Assembly: GCA_004010275.1 (NCBI GenBank)
Contig: RBWT01000024.1
Span: forward strand, 1-57,369
Length of the DNA: 57,369 bases
Direction of reading: 5' to 3'
Source: Streptomyces huasconensis
Lineage (GTDB): Bacteria > Actinomycetota > Actinomycetes > Streptomycetales > Streptomycetaceae
Part shown: positions 38,659 to 47,951 of the stretch, piece after piece
Layout: the number at the start of each line of letters is the position of its first letter
How positions within the stretch are numbered: the stretch's first letter is position 1
Position numbers and translations under genes: made by a program
Notes under the pieces: generated by a model
What the model was told of the DNA's origin: nothing
What the model saw: only the letters and a program-made list of their open reading frames with translations
The model's database searches: none

Positions 38659-39434
38659 TTCAACCTGCTCGATACGAGGATGGACACGAGGTGGAGCAGG
38701 GTCTGGAGCATCGCGATGCCCGCGAGGACCGCGACGCCCACGCGCGAGAAGAACAGGTCGCCCCGGGCCTGGTCCACGACCGCGAGGACGAGGATGAGCA
38801 AGGACGCCTCGACGCCGAGGATCAGCCGGTGGAACTTCAGCGCGGCGGCCGCCTTGCGGGCCAGCGCCATCCCGGAGGAGCGTGGTTCGGACGCCGACTC
38901 CTTGACCGGCTCCTTGCCCGTCTGGTGGCGGGCGACGCCGACGAGGTCGGTCTCGGCCTTGATCAGGATCGCGCCGAGGGCGGCCAGGGTGCCGAGGAAG
39001 GCCCACAGCCAGTCGATGCGTCCGGTGCCCCACAGGTCGGCGGCGCGCAGGCCGAAGCCGACCAGGACCGCGGCGTCGCACAGGTAGGCGGCGACGCGGT
39101 CGAGGTAGACGCCCGCCATCGAGTACTGCTTCTTCCAGCGGGCGATCTCGCCGTCGACGCAGTCGAGCAGCAGGTAGAGCTGGACCGCGAGCACGCCGAG
39201 CACGGCGCCCGTGATCCCCGGCACCAGCAGGGCCGGGGCGGCGAGCGGCGCGGCGACGGTCATCACGTAGGTCAGCTGGTTGGGCGTGACCCGCGTGTTC
39301 ACCAGGTGCCGGTCGATGCGCAGGGAGACCTCGCGCATGTAGAGCCGGCCGGCCCAGTGTTCGCCGCTGCGCCGGTCCTTCACCCCCGGGGGGTGAACGA
39401 CCGGGCGCAGCTCAGCTACCGATGGCTTTTGCAT
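38655..39434 (-). CDS. CDP-alcohol phosphatidyltransferase-family protein 1
   Basis: An intact 259-aa membrane enzyme that should transfer an alcohol phosphate from a CDP-alcohol. The signature DCVDGEIARWKKQYSMAG followed by VYLDRVAAYLCD gives D-x2-DG-x2-AR-x8-G-x3-D. The fourth Asp of the usual motif (GxxxDxxxD) is Ala in LDRVA. That residue is thought to be the catalytic base, so chemistry or partner may differ. Several membrane helices are present (APALLVPGITGAVLGVLAV and others). Coupled to the GT2 gene. Confidence 0.9.
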   Translation of the reverse strand: MQKPSVAELRPVVHPPGVKDRRSGEHWAGRLYMREVSLRIDRHLVNTRVTPNQLTYVMTVAAPLAAPALLVPGITGAVLGVLAVQLYLLLDCVDGEIARWKKQYSMAGVYLDRVAAYLCDAAVLVGFGLRAADLWGTGRIDWLWAFLGTLAALGAILIKAETDLVGVARHQTGKEPVKESASEPRSSGMALARKAAAALKFHRLILGVEASLLILVLAVVDQARGDLFFSRVGVAVLAGIAMLQTLLHLVSILVSSRLK

Positions 39435-40478
39435 AGTCGGCGTATGCGTCCCTGATCTGGTCGGTGGACAGGTCGAGGTGTTCCAGGATCGTGTAGCGGC
39501 CCGGGCGGGTCTGCGGAGCGAACTCCACGACCTTCACGAACTCGTCCACGGTGAAGCCGATCTCCTCCGGCAGCACGGGCAGGCCGTGGCGGCGCAGCAC
39601 CTGGGCCATGTACGCGGACTCCTCGCGGGCACCGCGCAGGTGCATCGCGAAGGCCGCGCCGAGGCCGCACTGCTCGCCGTGGCTGGCGGCGCGCTTGGGG
39701 TAGAGGAGGTCGAAGGCGTGGTTGATCTCGTGGCAGGCGCCGGACGCCGGGCGGGAGTCGCCCGACACGGACATCGCGATGCCGGTGAGGACCAGGCCTT
39801 CGGCGAGGACCTGGAGGAAGCCGTCGTCGCCGACCCCGCCGGGGTGGCGCAGGACGGCCTCGCCTGCCTGGCGGGCCATGGCGGCCGCCAGGCCGTCTAT
39901 GTCCTCGCCGCGCTCCCGGGCCGCCAGCTCCCAGTCCCGGATCGCCGAGATGTTGGAGAGGGCGTCGCCGATGCCGGAGCGGACGAACCGGACGGGCGCC
40001 TCCCGGATCACGTCGAGGTCGATGACGACCGCGATGGGGTTCGGGACGCCGTACGAGCCGCGGCCCGCGTCGTTGTCGAGGGTCGCGACGGGCGAGCAGA
40101 GGCCGTCGTGCGAGAGGTTCGTCGCGACAGCGACCAGCGGCAGGCCCACGCGCGCCGCGGCGAACTTGGCGCAGTCGATGATCTTGCCGCCGCCGAGGCC
40201 GAGACGACCGCGTCGTAGCGGCCCTTCTTCATGGCGTCGGCGAGCTTGATGGCGTCATCGAGGGTGCCGCCGCCGACCTCGAACCACTCGGCGCCGGGCA
40301 GCGACGGCATGAGGCGGTCGCGCAGGACCGCACCGGAGCCACCGCTGATGGCGATGGCGAGCTTGCCGGTCGACGAGCAGATCCGCTGGTCGGCGAGGAC
40401 CCCGGCCAGGTCGTTGAGCGCCCCCGGCCGGATGTCGACGACGACCGGCGAGGGGATGAGCCTCGTCAGTACTGGCAC
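39412..40478 (-). CDS. Iron-containing alcohol dehydrogenase, sn-glycerol-1-phosphate dehydrogenase-like, one frameshift
   Basis: A cytosolic metal-dependent dehydrogenase of about 355 aa related to bacterial AraM/archaeal G1P dehydrogenase. N-terminal NAD part: KLAIAISGGSGAVLRD; a GLGGGKIID-type glycine motif read across a frameshift near 40200. Metal region: VAVATNLSHDGLCSPVA, GACHEINHAFDLL and ASHGEQCGLG (His ligands). It overlaps the upstream nucleotidyltransferase by 13 bp and the downstream CDP-alcohol gene by about 23 bp. It would make a polyol- or glycerol-phosphate for CDP activation. Confidence 0.88.
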
Positions 40479-41203
40479 GCGATCTCCCGGCCCTTGGCGA
40501 GGTCGTCGTGGTTGTCGATCTCGACCCACTTGACGTCACCGATCGGGGCCACGTCGACCTTGAAGCCGCGGTTGACGAGCTCCTGGTAGCCGTCCTCGTA
40601 GTAGAGGTCGGGGTCGCGCTCGAAGGTCGTCTTCAGGGCGTCGGCCAGCTCGTCGGCGGCGGAGCCCTCGATGAGGGTGACGCCGATGTACTCGCCGGTG
40701 GCCTCGGAGGGGTCCATCAGCTTGGTGATGCGCTGGACGCCCTTGGCGTCGTCGACGATGACCTTCATCTCCTCGTCGGCGAGCTGCTTCACCGTGTCGA
40801 GGGCGAGGATGATCTTCTGGCCGTTGCCGCGGGCGGCGAGCAGCGTCTTCTCGACGGAGACCGGGTGCACGGTGTCGCCGTTGGCGAGGATCACGTCGTG
40901 CTTGATGGCGTCACGGCCGCACCACAGGGAGTAGGCGTTGTTCCACTCCTCGGCCTTGTCGTTGTCGATCAGCGTCAGCTTGAGGCCGTACTTCGCCTCC
41001 AGGGCCGCCTTGCGCTCGTACACGGCCTCCTTCTTGTAGCCGACGATGATCGCGACCTCGGTCAGACCGATCTCCGCGAAGTTGCCGAGCGTCAGGTCGA
41101 GGATGGTCGTGTCGCCGTCGACGGGCACCAGGGCCTTGGGCAGGGTGTCCGTGTAAGGGCGAAGACGCCGTCCGGCGCCGGCCGCCAGCACGAGGCCGAT
41201 CAT
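40466..41203 (-). CDS. Nucleotidyltransferase (CTP:alcohol-phosphate or sugar-phosphate type)
   Basis: An intact 245-aa NTP transferase. N-terminal pyrophosphorylase motif GLVLAAGAGRRLRPYTDTLP-KAL, then DHVILANGD-type metal motif (HDVILANGDTVHP) and WVEIDNHDDL near the C-terminus. The short length resembles phosphocholine or inositol-phosphate cytidylyltransferases more than sugar-nucleotide enzymes. Its position between a CDP-alcohol transferase and a polyol dehydrogenase suggests it makes the CDP-alcohol. Overlaps both neighbours. Confidence 0.88.
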   Translation of the reverse strand: MIGLVLAAGAGRRLRPYTDTLPKALVPVDGDTTILDLTLGNFAEIGLTEVAIIVGYKKEAVYERKAALEAKYGLKLTLIDNDKAEEWNNAYSLWCGRDAIKHDVILANGDTVHPVSVEKTLLAARGNGQKIILALDTVKQLADEEMKVIVDDAKGVQRITKLMDPSEATGEYIGVTLIEGSAADELADALKTTFERDPDLYYEDGYQELVNRGFKVDVAPIGDVKWVEIDNHDDLAKGREIACQY

Positions 41204-42985
41204 GCGGGTTCTCCTTCATCGTGTACGGCGGGTGCGCCGCGCTTGTGAGCGGTCACCCAGAAGTGGATGCTCTCGACGAGCACCACGAGTGCCACGGCCA
41301 CGGCGAGTGCCGTGAGCGCGACGGTGAAATCTGTGGCGGGCAGCAGGGCCGCTGCCACCGCGACCACGAGGACCCTGCCCTCTTGGCCGCCGATCGCGCG
41401 CACCAGCCAGGCCGGCGGCGCGCCGGTACCGCCCTTGATGCGGTACACCGTGTCGTAGTGATGGTAGGCGACCGCGGCCACCAGTCCGAAAGCCGCCGGA
41501 AGCGCCCCGTTCACGTCCGCTTTGGCCGCCAGGACCAGGATCGTGCCGTACTCGGCGCGGCGGAAGAACGGCGGGACCAGCCAGTCCAGGGGGGCCTTGA
41601 GGGGCATGGCCAGGGCGAGGCCGGACAGGGCGATGTACAGCGCGGCGGCGGCCACGACCACGGGGCTGCCGTAGGGGTTGCTCAGCGCCGTGCCGACGAG
41701 CGCGGCGCCGCCGGCGAGGCGAGCACGGGGGCGGCGCGCAGCCAGGCCCCGGGCTTGAGGGCGGCGAAGGCCGAGGCCAGCGGGCCGTTGTCGGCGAGGT
41801 CCGCCAGGGCCCCGGCGGCGCGGTCGGTGCGGGTGGCCTTGCGGGTCAGCGAGCGCAGGACGCGGCCTGCTGTGGTGTAGCAGGCGGCGAGCGCGCAGCC
41901 GATGAGCAGGACGACGAGGGTGACGCGGGGGGTGGTGACCGCGGTGAGCACGGCGATCAGCGCCCAGCGCTCGCCGATGGGCAGCACGATCATCCGGCGC
42001 ACCCACACCGTCCATCCGACGCTGTCGAGCTTGTCGGAGAGGGCGGCGGTGGGGCTGGTGTTGGCGGTGGCGTCGTGGTTCGCCTCGTTGAAGGAGAAGT
42101 CGACGACGTGCCGGCAGGTCTGGAGCACCATCGCGCCGAGCGCGAGCGCCCATACGTCGTCCCCGCCGCGGGCCGCGCCGAGCGCGAGCCCCGCGTAGTA
42201 GGCGTACTCCTTGGCGCGGTCGAACGTCGCGTCGAGCCAGGCGCCGAGCGTCGAGTACTGGAGGGAGTAGCGGGCGAGCTGTCCGTCGGTGCAGTCCAGG
42301 ACGAAGGAGAGGATCAGCAGCAGACCGGCGGCGACGAAGCCGCCGCGCGTCCCGGTCGCCGCGCAGCCCGCCGCGATCAGGGCGGTGAGCAGCGAGGCGG
42401 TGGTGACCTGGTTCGGGGTCAGCCCCCGGCGGGCGCACCAGCGGGGCGATGTAGTGCAGAGTACGGCGAGATGCAGTACGTGGTGAAGAAGCCGTCCCGC
42501 GACTTGACCGCGGTGCGCAGGCGGACGGCTTCGTCGTCGACGGCGGCGACGGCCTGCGCGCTTCGTTGCGGGTCTGGGGGTCGGTGGGGACGGTGGCGAC
42601 GAGAGTGCCGAGTTCGGGGCGGTGCACGTCCGTGGCCCCGGACTCCAGGGCCGTCGCGATGGCGTCGGGGAGCGGGGCCGCGTCCCCGGTGCCCGTTCGC
42701 AGCGCGAGGGTGAGGGCCTTGCGGGCCTCCGGCTTGGCCGTGACGGCGCCGGGTACCGCCGAGGCGGCGAAGCGGGGGTCGGTGAGCGCCAGGCGCAGCG
42801 CGTGGAGGTGACCGACGAAGCGGGCGTCGACGACGGCGATCCGCTGGTCACCCGGCACGGCGGCGAGCAGCGTCACCACGTCGGCCGCGTCGGAGGCGAC
42901 CCGCACGTCGAAGCCGAGGGACCGCAGATCGCCTTCGAGCGGCGACCCGGGGACCGGCTGACCGGTGACGATGGCGGTCGACAGA
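41200..42985 (-). CDS. CDP-alcohol phosphatidyltransferase 2 with N-terminal extra domain, frameshifted
   Basis: A membrane protein of about 590 aa. The N-terminal about 170 residues (VASDAADVVTLLAAVPGDQR, FVGHLHALRLAL) form a cytosolic domain without a clear family. Then comes the CDP-alcohol domain, GLTPNQVTTASLLTALIAAG and the complete signature DCTDGQLARYSLQYSTLGAW followed by LDATFD, and several C-terminal helices (LYIALSGLALAMPL, VALTALAVAVALVVLVESI). Breaks lie near 42540, 42440 and 41700. The start is unclear: the natural frame near 42985 begins at a CTG, or a GTG at 42994 with one extra base. It is the first gene of the operon. Confidence 0.85.
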
Positions 42986-42994
42986 CGAACTCAC

Positions 42995-43461
42995 TCCTTG
43001 ATTCCCGGCGCGGCTCGCGCCGGGCACGTGCGTAAGGGGGGCGCCCCTGGCCATGGCGGCCGGGCGGCACGTCGGCAGAGGCTATCGGATGATGAGAAGC
43101 GGGCGTTCACCACCCGTTCACGCCCCCATAAGGGCGGCCTGCGAGGGCCTCGGCCTTCGCGATCATCATGGTGGATGGGGGCCCGCCCCTCCAAACCGCA
43201 CCCGGTTCACGCCCGGCTTGCCCCCATAGCGTTCGACTTGGGGTGAGCGCCCATGACTCGGGGGCGCTCAGGGTCGCCTCCGACCCGGCGGACGTGGCTG
43301 ACCTGCACCCTTCCCTTGACGGCAATCGTTGCCATTTTCGCAGGTCAGACAGATGACAACGGTGTTCAGTGCCGCGTTGCCAGATACCCCCCACCCGTAG
43401 TTCACTGTGGTCGCGCGACGACCGAACAGCAGACCGATGACCGACGCGGGAGGCGGGCTCC
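42995..43461. other. Divergent intergenic region
   Basis: This 467-bp gap lies between the divergent polyol-phosphate operon and the CDF exporter. It holds both promoters, a small stem (CGCCC-CCATAA-GGGCG near 43126) and an inverted repeat at 43321. No ORF with family character is seen. Confidence 0.45.
43321..43333. promoter_or_regulatory. Inverted repeat upstream of the CDF exporter
   Basis: GGCAATCGTTGCC, a 5-bp dyad with a 3-bp centre, is preceded by TTGAC and followed by an AT-richer CATTTTCG. It is a candidate metal-responsive operator for the CDF gene, about 130 bp from its start. Confidence 0.4.
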
Positions 43462-44399
43462 ATGGGGGCTGGGCACGATCACGGACACACACACGGGGCA
43501 GCGGCGACGGGGACGGCGGCCCAGGCCCACAAGGGGCGGCTGCGGATGGCCCTGGCCATCACGATCACCGTGATGTTCGCGCAGATCGCGGGTGGCCTCC
43601 TGGCGGATTCGCTCGCGCTCATCGCGGACGCGGCGCACATGGCGACCGACGCGCTGGGGCTGGGCATGGCCCTGCTCGCCATCCACTTCGCGAACAGGCC
43701 GCCCACCGAGAACCGCACCTTCGGCTACGCCCGCGCCGAGATACTCGCCGCGCTCGCCAACTGTCTGCTGCTGCTCGGCGTGGGCGGCTACGTCCTGTAC
43801 GAGGCCGTCGAGCGGTTCGTCACGCCCGCCGAGACCCAGGGTGGCATCGCCGTCTTCTTCGGCGCCTTCGGCCTGGTGGCGAACATGATCTCCCTGTCGC
43901 TGCTGATGCGCGGCCAGAAGGAGAGCCTCAACGTGCGCGGCGCCTTCCTGGAGGTCGTGGCGGACACCCTCGGCTCCGTGACGGTGATCGTCTCGGCGAC
44001 CGTCATCATGCTCACCGGCTGGCAGGCGGCGGACCCGATCGCCTCGCTGGTCATCGGCGTCATGATCGTGCCGCGCACGGTCAAGCTCCTGAAGGAGACC
44101 CTGAACGTCCTGCTGGAGTCGGCTCCCAAGGGCGTCGACATGGCCGAGGTGCGGCCCACATACTCGACCTGCCGGGCGTCGAGGACGTCCACGACCTGCA
44201 CGCCTGGACGATCACCTCGGGTCTGCCTGTGCTCTCCGCGCACGTCGTCGTCAGCACCGACCACCTCGACTCCATAGGCCACGAGAAGATGCTCCACGAA
44301 CTCCAGGGCTGCCTGGGCGACCACTTCGACGTGGAGCACTGCACGTTCCAGCTGGAGCCGAGCGGTCACGCGGAGCACGAGGCGAAGCTCTGCCACTGA
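43462..44399 (+). CDS. Cation diffusion facilitator (CzcD-like), one frameshift
   Basis: A membrane metal/proton antiporter of about 312 aa exporting divalent cations. A His-rich N-terminus (HDHGHTHG) and six helices are seen. The helix-2 metal pair is in DAAHMATDA. In helix 5 the usual HxxxD appears as ExxxD (FLEVVADTLGS), which may change metal selectivity. The cytoplasmic C-terminal domain (LDLPGVEDVHDLHAWTITSG, ending KLCH) follows a frame break near 44155. Start ATG 43462. Confidence 0.92.
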
Positions 44400-44446
44400 C
44401 GGTGTTACGGTGACCCTGACTCTGAGTTCCCCCAGGAGGTGGGTTG

Positions 44447-44515
44447 ATGACTGTCGCGGCCGACGCTGCTCCGCGCGGCACCACGTGCATCCCCACTTCC
44501 CGGGCTCGCGCCTGA
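44447..44515 (+). CDS. 22-aa upstream ORF (possible leader peptide)
   Basis: ATG at 44447 follows AGGAGG (44434-44439) at good spacing and encodes MTVAADAAPRGTTCIPTSRA-RA. It lies 73 bp before the methyltransferase-acetyltransferase, which itself lacks a clear ribosome site. No codon run suggests attenuation. Expression is unproven. Confidence 0.4.
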   Translation: MTVAADAAPRGTTCIPTSRARA

Positions 44516-44588
44516 CGTTCGTCGTCCGTCTTCGGACCCCTTCGTACGTACGCACGTCCGCGGGCCCCTCACTCAAGGGTTTCCCACG

Positions 44589-45852
44589 TTGACCGACAAC
44601 GCTTCGATCACCGACGCCTTCTTCGCCCTGCACCACGGCCTTCCCCGGCAGGGCCCCGGCTCCGACGACACCACCCGGCGGCTGCTCTCCCTCGCGGGGG
44701 CGCTGCCCGAGCGCCCCCAGGTGCTGGATCTGGGATGCGGGCCCGGCCGGGCCGCGCTCCTGCTCGCCGCCGAAGCGGGGGCCGAGGTGGCCGCCGTCGA
44801 TCTGCACGAGCCGTTCCTCGACGAACTCCGCGCGTCCGCGAAGGCGCCGCGGGCTCGCCGGTTCGATCATCCCCGTCAAGGCCGACATGGCCCAACTCCC
44901 CTACGCGGACGGGTCGTTCGACCTCGTATGGGCCGAGAGTTCGGCCTACGCCGTCGGCTTCGACAAGGCCCTGCGTGCCTGGCGCCGGCTGCTCGCACCC
45001 GGCGGGACGCTCGACGTCACGGAGTGCGAGTGGACGACCGCCGAGCCGTCCGCCGCCGCGCGCGCCTTCTGGGAGCGGCACTACACGCTGCGTACCGGCG
45101 AGGAGAACGTGCGGGCCGCCATCGCCGCCGGGTACTCCGTGCTCGGCGTGCACCGGCAGCCCGAGTCCGACTGGGAGGAGTACTACGGGCCGCTGGCCGC
45201 CCGCGCGGACGCCGCCGACCCCGCCTCACCCGGCATGGCCGAGGCGCTCGCCGCCACGCGCGAGGAGATCGCGATGCGGCGCGAGCACGGGGCGGAGTAC
45301 GGCTACACCGGTTATGTCCTGCGTCCCGTCGGCCCTGGCTCCTGGCCGACGCGCCCGGAGAACACCGCCGACGCGGCCTCGGTGCACGCCGTGAACCGCG
45401 CGGCGTTCGAGACCGGGGCGGAGGCCGACCTCGTGGACGCCCTGCGCGCGACCCGGAGGCCTGGCTGCCCGGCCTGTCGTACGTCGCGGAGGCGCCGGAC
45501 GGCTCCGTCGACGTCGTACGCGCTGCTCACCCGCTGCCGGGTGGGCGGGACGCCCGCGCTGGCCCTCGCGCCCGTCGCCGTACTGCCGGAACACCAGCGG
45601 ACGGGGGCGGGATCGGCCGTCGTCCGCGCGGTGCTGGACGCGGCACGCGCGCGTGGGGAGCGGCTGGTCCTCGTGCTGGGGCATCCCGCGTACTACCCGA
45701 GGTTCGGTTTCGAGCCCGCTTCGGGGTACGGGATCAGGCCAGAGTTCGAGGCCCCCGACGAGGCCATGATGACCCTTGTCCTGAACGGGACCGGTGATTC
45801 CGAGCCGCTGCCGCGGGGCACGATCAGGTATCCGGCCGCTTTCGGGGTCTGA
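44589..45852 (+). CDS. Bifunctional SAM methyltransferase / GNAT acetyltransferase, frameshifted
   Basis: A two-domain protein of about 420 aa. N-terminal class I methyltransferase: VLDLGCGPGRAALLLAAEAG (SAM motif I), ADMAQLPYADGSFDLVWAES and RLLAPGGTLDVTE. It ends near GYTGYVLRPV and runs without a stop into a GNAT domain: ADAASVHAVNRAAF, VAVLPEHQRTGAGSAVVRAV (acetyl-CoA loop) and HPAYYPRFGFEPAS. Breaks lie near 44855, 45455 and 45520. The junction itself (45300-45420) is in one frame, so the fusion is real. Start TTG 44589 has no good ribosome site. Substrates unknown. Confidence 0.85.
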
Positions 45853-45884
45853 GACCCCTCCGGGCGCCCGGGTGGCGTCCGTCC

Positions 45885-45922
45885 CGCATGTCCCGGCGTG
45901 CTTCCCGGCGCCGGGACATGCG
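45885..45922 (+). terminator. Stem-loop terminator after the methyltransferase-acetyltransferase
   Basis: Perfect 14-bp arms (45885-45898 and 45909-45922, CGCATGTCCCGGCG) with a 10-nt loop, 33 bp after the stop and before idi. No T run. Confidence 0.65.
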
Positions 45923-45994
45923 GCCCCCGGTGTGCCTGGAGTGTCCGGAACGTACGGCAGACTTGAGGCCTGAAGACCGAAGCGAAGGATGGGT

Positions 45995-46588
45995 ATGCCG
46001 ATCACACCTGCCACCGCGGCGAACAGCTCGTCGAACGGCACCGGAGAAGCGATCTTGCTCGAACTCGTCGACGAGGACGGCAGGACGATCGGCACAGCGG
46101 AGAAACTCTCCGCTCACCAGGCGCCCGGGCAGTTGCACCGGGCGTTCTCCGTTTTCCTCTTCGACGAGCAGGGGCGGCTGCTGCTCCAGCAGCGCGCCGC
46201 CGGCAAGTACCACTCCCCCGGTGTCTGGTCGAACACCTGCTGCGGCCACCCCTACCCGGGCGAGGCGCCGTTCGCCGCGGCCGCCCGGCGTACGTACGAG
46301 GAGCTGGGGGTGTCGCCGTCGCTGCTCGCCGAGGCGGGCACCGTGCGCTACAACCACCCGGACCCGGACTCGGGCCTGGTCGAGCAGGAGTTCAACCACC
46401 TCTTCGTGGGGATGGTCCAGTCGCCGCTGCGCCCGGACCCCTCCGAGGTCGGTGGGACCGCGTTCGTGACGGCCGAGGAGCTGGCGGCCCGGCACGAGAA
46501 GGAGCCGTTCTCCGCGTGGTTCCTGACGGTGCTCGACGCGGCGCGGCCCGCCATCAAGGAGCTGACGGGCCCCTCGGCCGGCTGGTAG
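45995..46588 (+). CDS. idi: Isopentenyl-diphosphate delta-isomerase, type I
   Basis: An intact 197-aa Nudix-fold enzyme interconverting IPP and DMAPP. Catalytic Cys83 in SNTCCGHP, Nudix-like GEAPFAAAARRTYEELGV and the catalytic Glu in VEQEFNHLFVG. ATG 45995 is chosen over ATG 45989 because AAGGA ends 5 nt before it. It would balance C5 units for the hopanoid locus 10 kb away. Confidence 0.94.
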   Translation: MPITPATAANSSSNGTGEAILLELVDEDGRTIGTAEKLSAHQAPGQLHRAFSVFLFDEQGRLLLQQRAAGKYHSPGVWSNTCCGHPYPGEAPFAAAARRTYEELGVSPSLLAEAGTVRYNHPDPDSGLVEQEFNHLFVGMVQSPLRPDPSEVGGTAFVTAEELAARHEKEPFSAWFLTVLDAARPAIKELTGPSAGW

Positions 46589-46597
46589 CGCCGGCGG

Positions 46598-47107
46598 CTA
46601 GCCGCCGGGCTTCAGGGGCAGGGCCGCCCAGATGACCTTGCCCCCGCTCGCGGTGTGCTCGACCTCGCAGGCGCCGCCCGCCTCCTGCGTGATCTCGCGG
46701 ACGAGGAGGAGGCCGCGGCCGCCCGTCTGCCCGTGGTCCGCCACCAGGGCCGTCGGGCGGTAGGGGTGGTTGTCCTCGACGGAGACCCGCACCCACTCGG
46801 CGCCGACCGCGACCTCCACCGCGAGCATCGGCGAGAGCAGCGCGGCGTGCCGCACCACGTTGGTGACCAGCTCCGAGACGATGAGCAACAGCCCCTGGAT
46901 CAGCTCGTCCGACGCCGGTACGCCCTGCCGGGCCAGCAGGTCGCGCACCGCGTGCCGCGCCTGGGGGACGGAGGCGTCGACGGAGGGGGCGGTGAAGCGC
47001 CACACCCCTTCGTACGGCACCTGTGCCTCGCCCCGGGGAAGCGGGCCTGGCCCCCTCCCGTGGTTCTCCATCGTCCGGTCGCCGCCCTCACGCTCGATTG
47101 TCACCAC
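46598..47107 (-). CDS. ATP-binding anti-sigma-factor-type kinase (RsbW-like HATPase)
   Basis: An intact 169-aa single-domain GHKL ATPase. N box LLLIVSELVTNVVRHA; G1 box VSVEDNHPYRP; G2 region GQTGGRGLLLVREI. Such proteins bind sigma or anti-anti-sigma factors in Streptomyces. No partner is adjacent. GTG 47107 is one start; ATG 47071 (MENHGRGPGP) is another. Confidence 0.85.
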   Translation of the reverse strand: MVTIEREGGDRTMENHGRGPGPLPRGEAQVPYEGVWRFTAPSVDASVPQARHAVRDLLARQGVPASDELIQGLLLIVSELVTNVVRHAALLSPMLAVEVAVGAEWVRVSVEDNHPYRPTALVADHGQTGGRGLLLVREITQEAGGACEVEHTASGGKVIWAALPLKPGG

Positions 47108-47200
47108 ACATCGAGTGTTGGTAACGCACTGGTTCGGACCGCGCCACTGACCAGAAGTCAGCGATTATCGACGGGATTTGATCGGCGGAGTATGACAGCG

Positions 47201-47848
47201 TCAGTTGTACGACTGATCCTGTCCCCTTTGTTCACTCTTCCCGGTTTCTTCAGGTTGTACGAGGTTGACGATCCCGCGGCCTCCGACGCCGGTGGCGATC
47301 AGCCCCAGACCGTCGAAGAGCAGGGCCAGGGAGAAGAAGCAGCCGATGACGTACTGGCTGCTGCTGGGCCATTCCGCGAGGACGAGGATGCCGAGCAGGA
47401 GCCCGAAGGCACCCTGCACCAGCGTCCAGCCGAACTGCGGGCCGCGCACCACCAGGCTGCCGACCAGGCGGAACACCCCGCCCGTGAGGAAGAGCAGCGC
47501 CGCGAACATGGTCAGCGCCTCCGCCGCCACTTCCGGCCTGCGGATGATCACGACGCCCGCGCGCGAGGTTCAGCGCCGCGACCACCACGCCCAGCCAGAA
47601 GAAGCTGCTGCGCGCGACTGGACGGCGTGCAGCAGGCCGACCAGGCCGCCGACCAGCAAAAGCCAGCCGAACAGCAGCATCGAGGTCAGTGTGGCGAGGC
47701 CGGTGTAGACGAGGCCGATGATCCCGGCGACCGCCAGGACCACGCCCAGCACGGCGAGCCAGCCGAAGCTGCGGCTCAGCCGCTTGCCCTGCGTCTGCGT
47801 CGTCGCACTCCCCCGCCTCGGGGACATGGGGTCCTTGCGTCTGGCCAT
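47201..47848 (-). CDS. DUF308/HdeD-like membrane protein, frameshifted
   Basis: A membrane protein of about 215 aa with about six helices. ATG 47848 (MARRKDPMSPRRG) is followed by SFGWLAVLGVVLAVAGIIGL and LTSMLLFGWLLLVGGLVGLL. The rest (FAALLFLTGGVFRLVGSLVV, FGLLLGILVLAEWPSSS) is in other frames after breaks near 47605 and 47555. Resembles the HdeD/DUF308 family. Function unknown. Confidence 0.78.
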
Positions 47849-47951
47849 CAGCGTCTCCGTATCGCTCGGCAGAGCCGCCCGGGCCATGGTGGGCCTGGCC
47901 GGCCTCCCCTTCTTGATCGTACGTTCGAGGGGTGCGGATAGCATCCGGCGC

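Noticed and set aside
35899..42985. Classical wall teichoic acid cluster
   Set aside because: The exporter is TagGH-like, but no TagO, TagA or TagF-like genes are seen, so the name would overreach.
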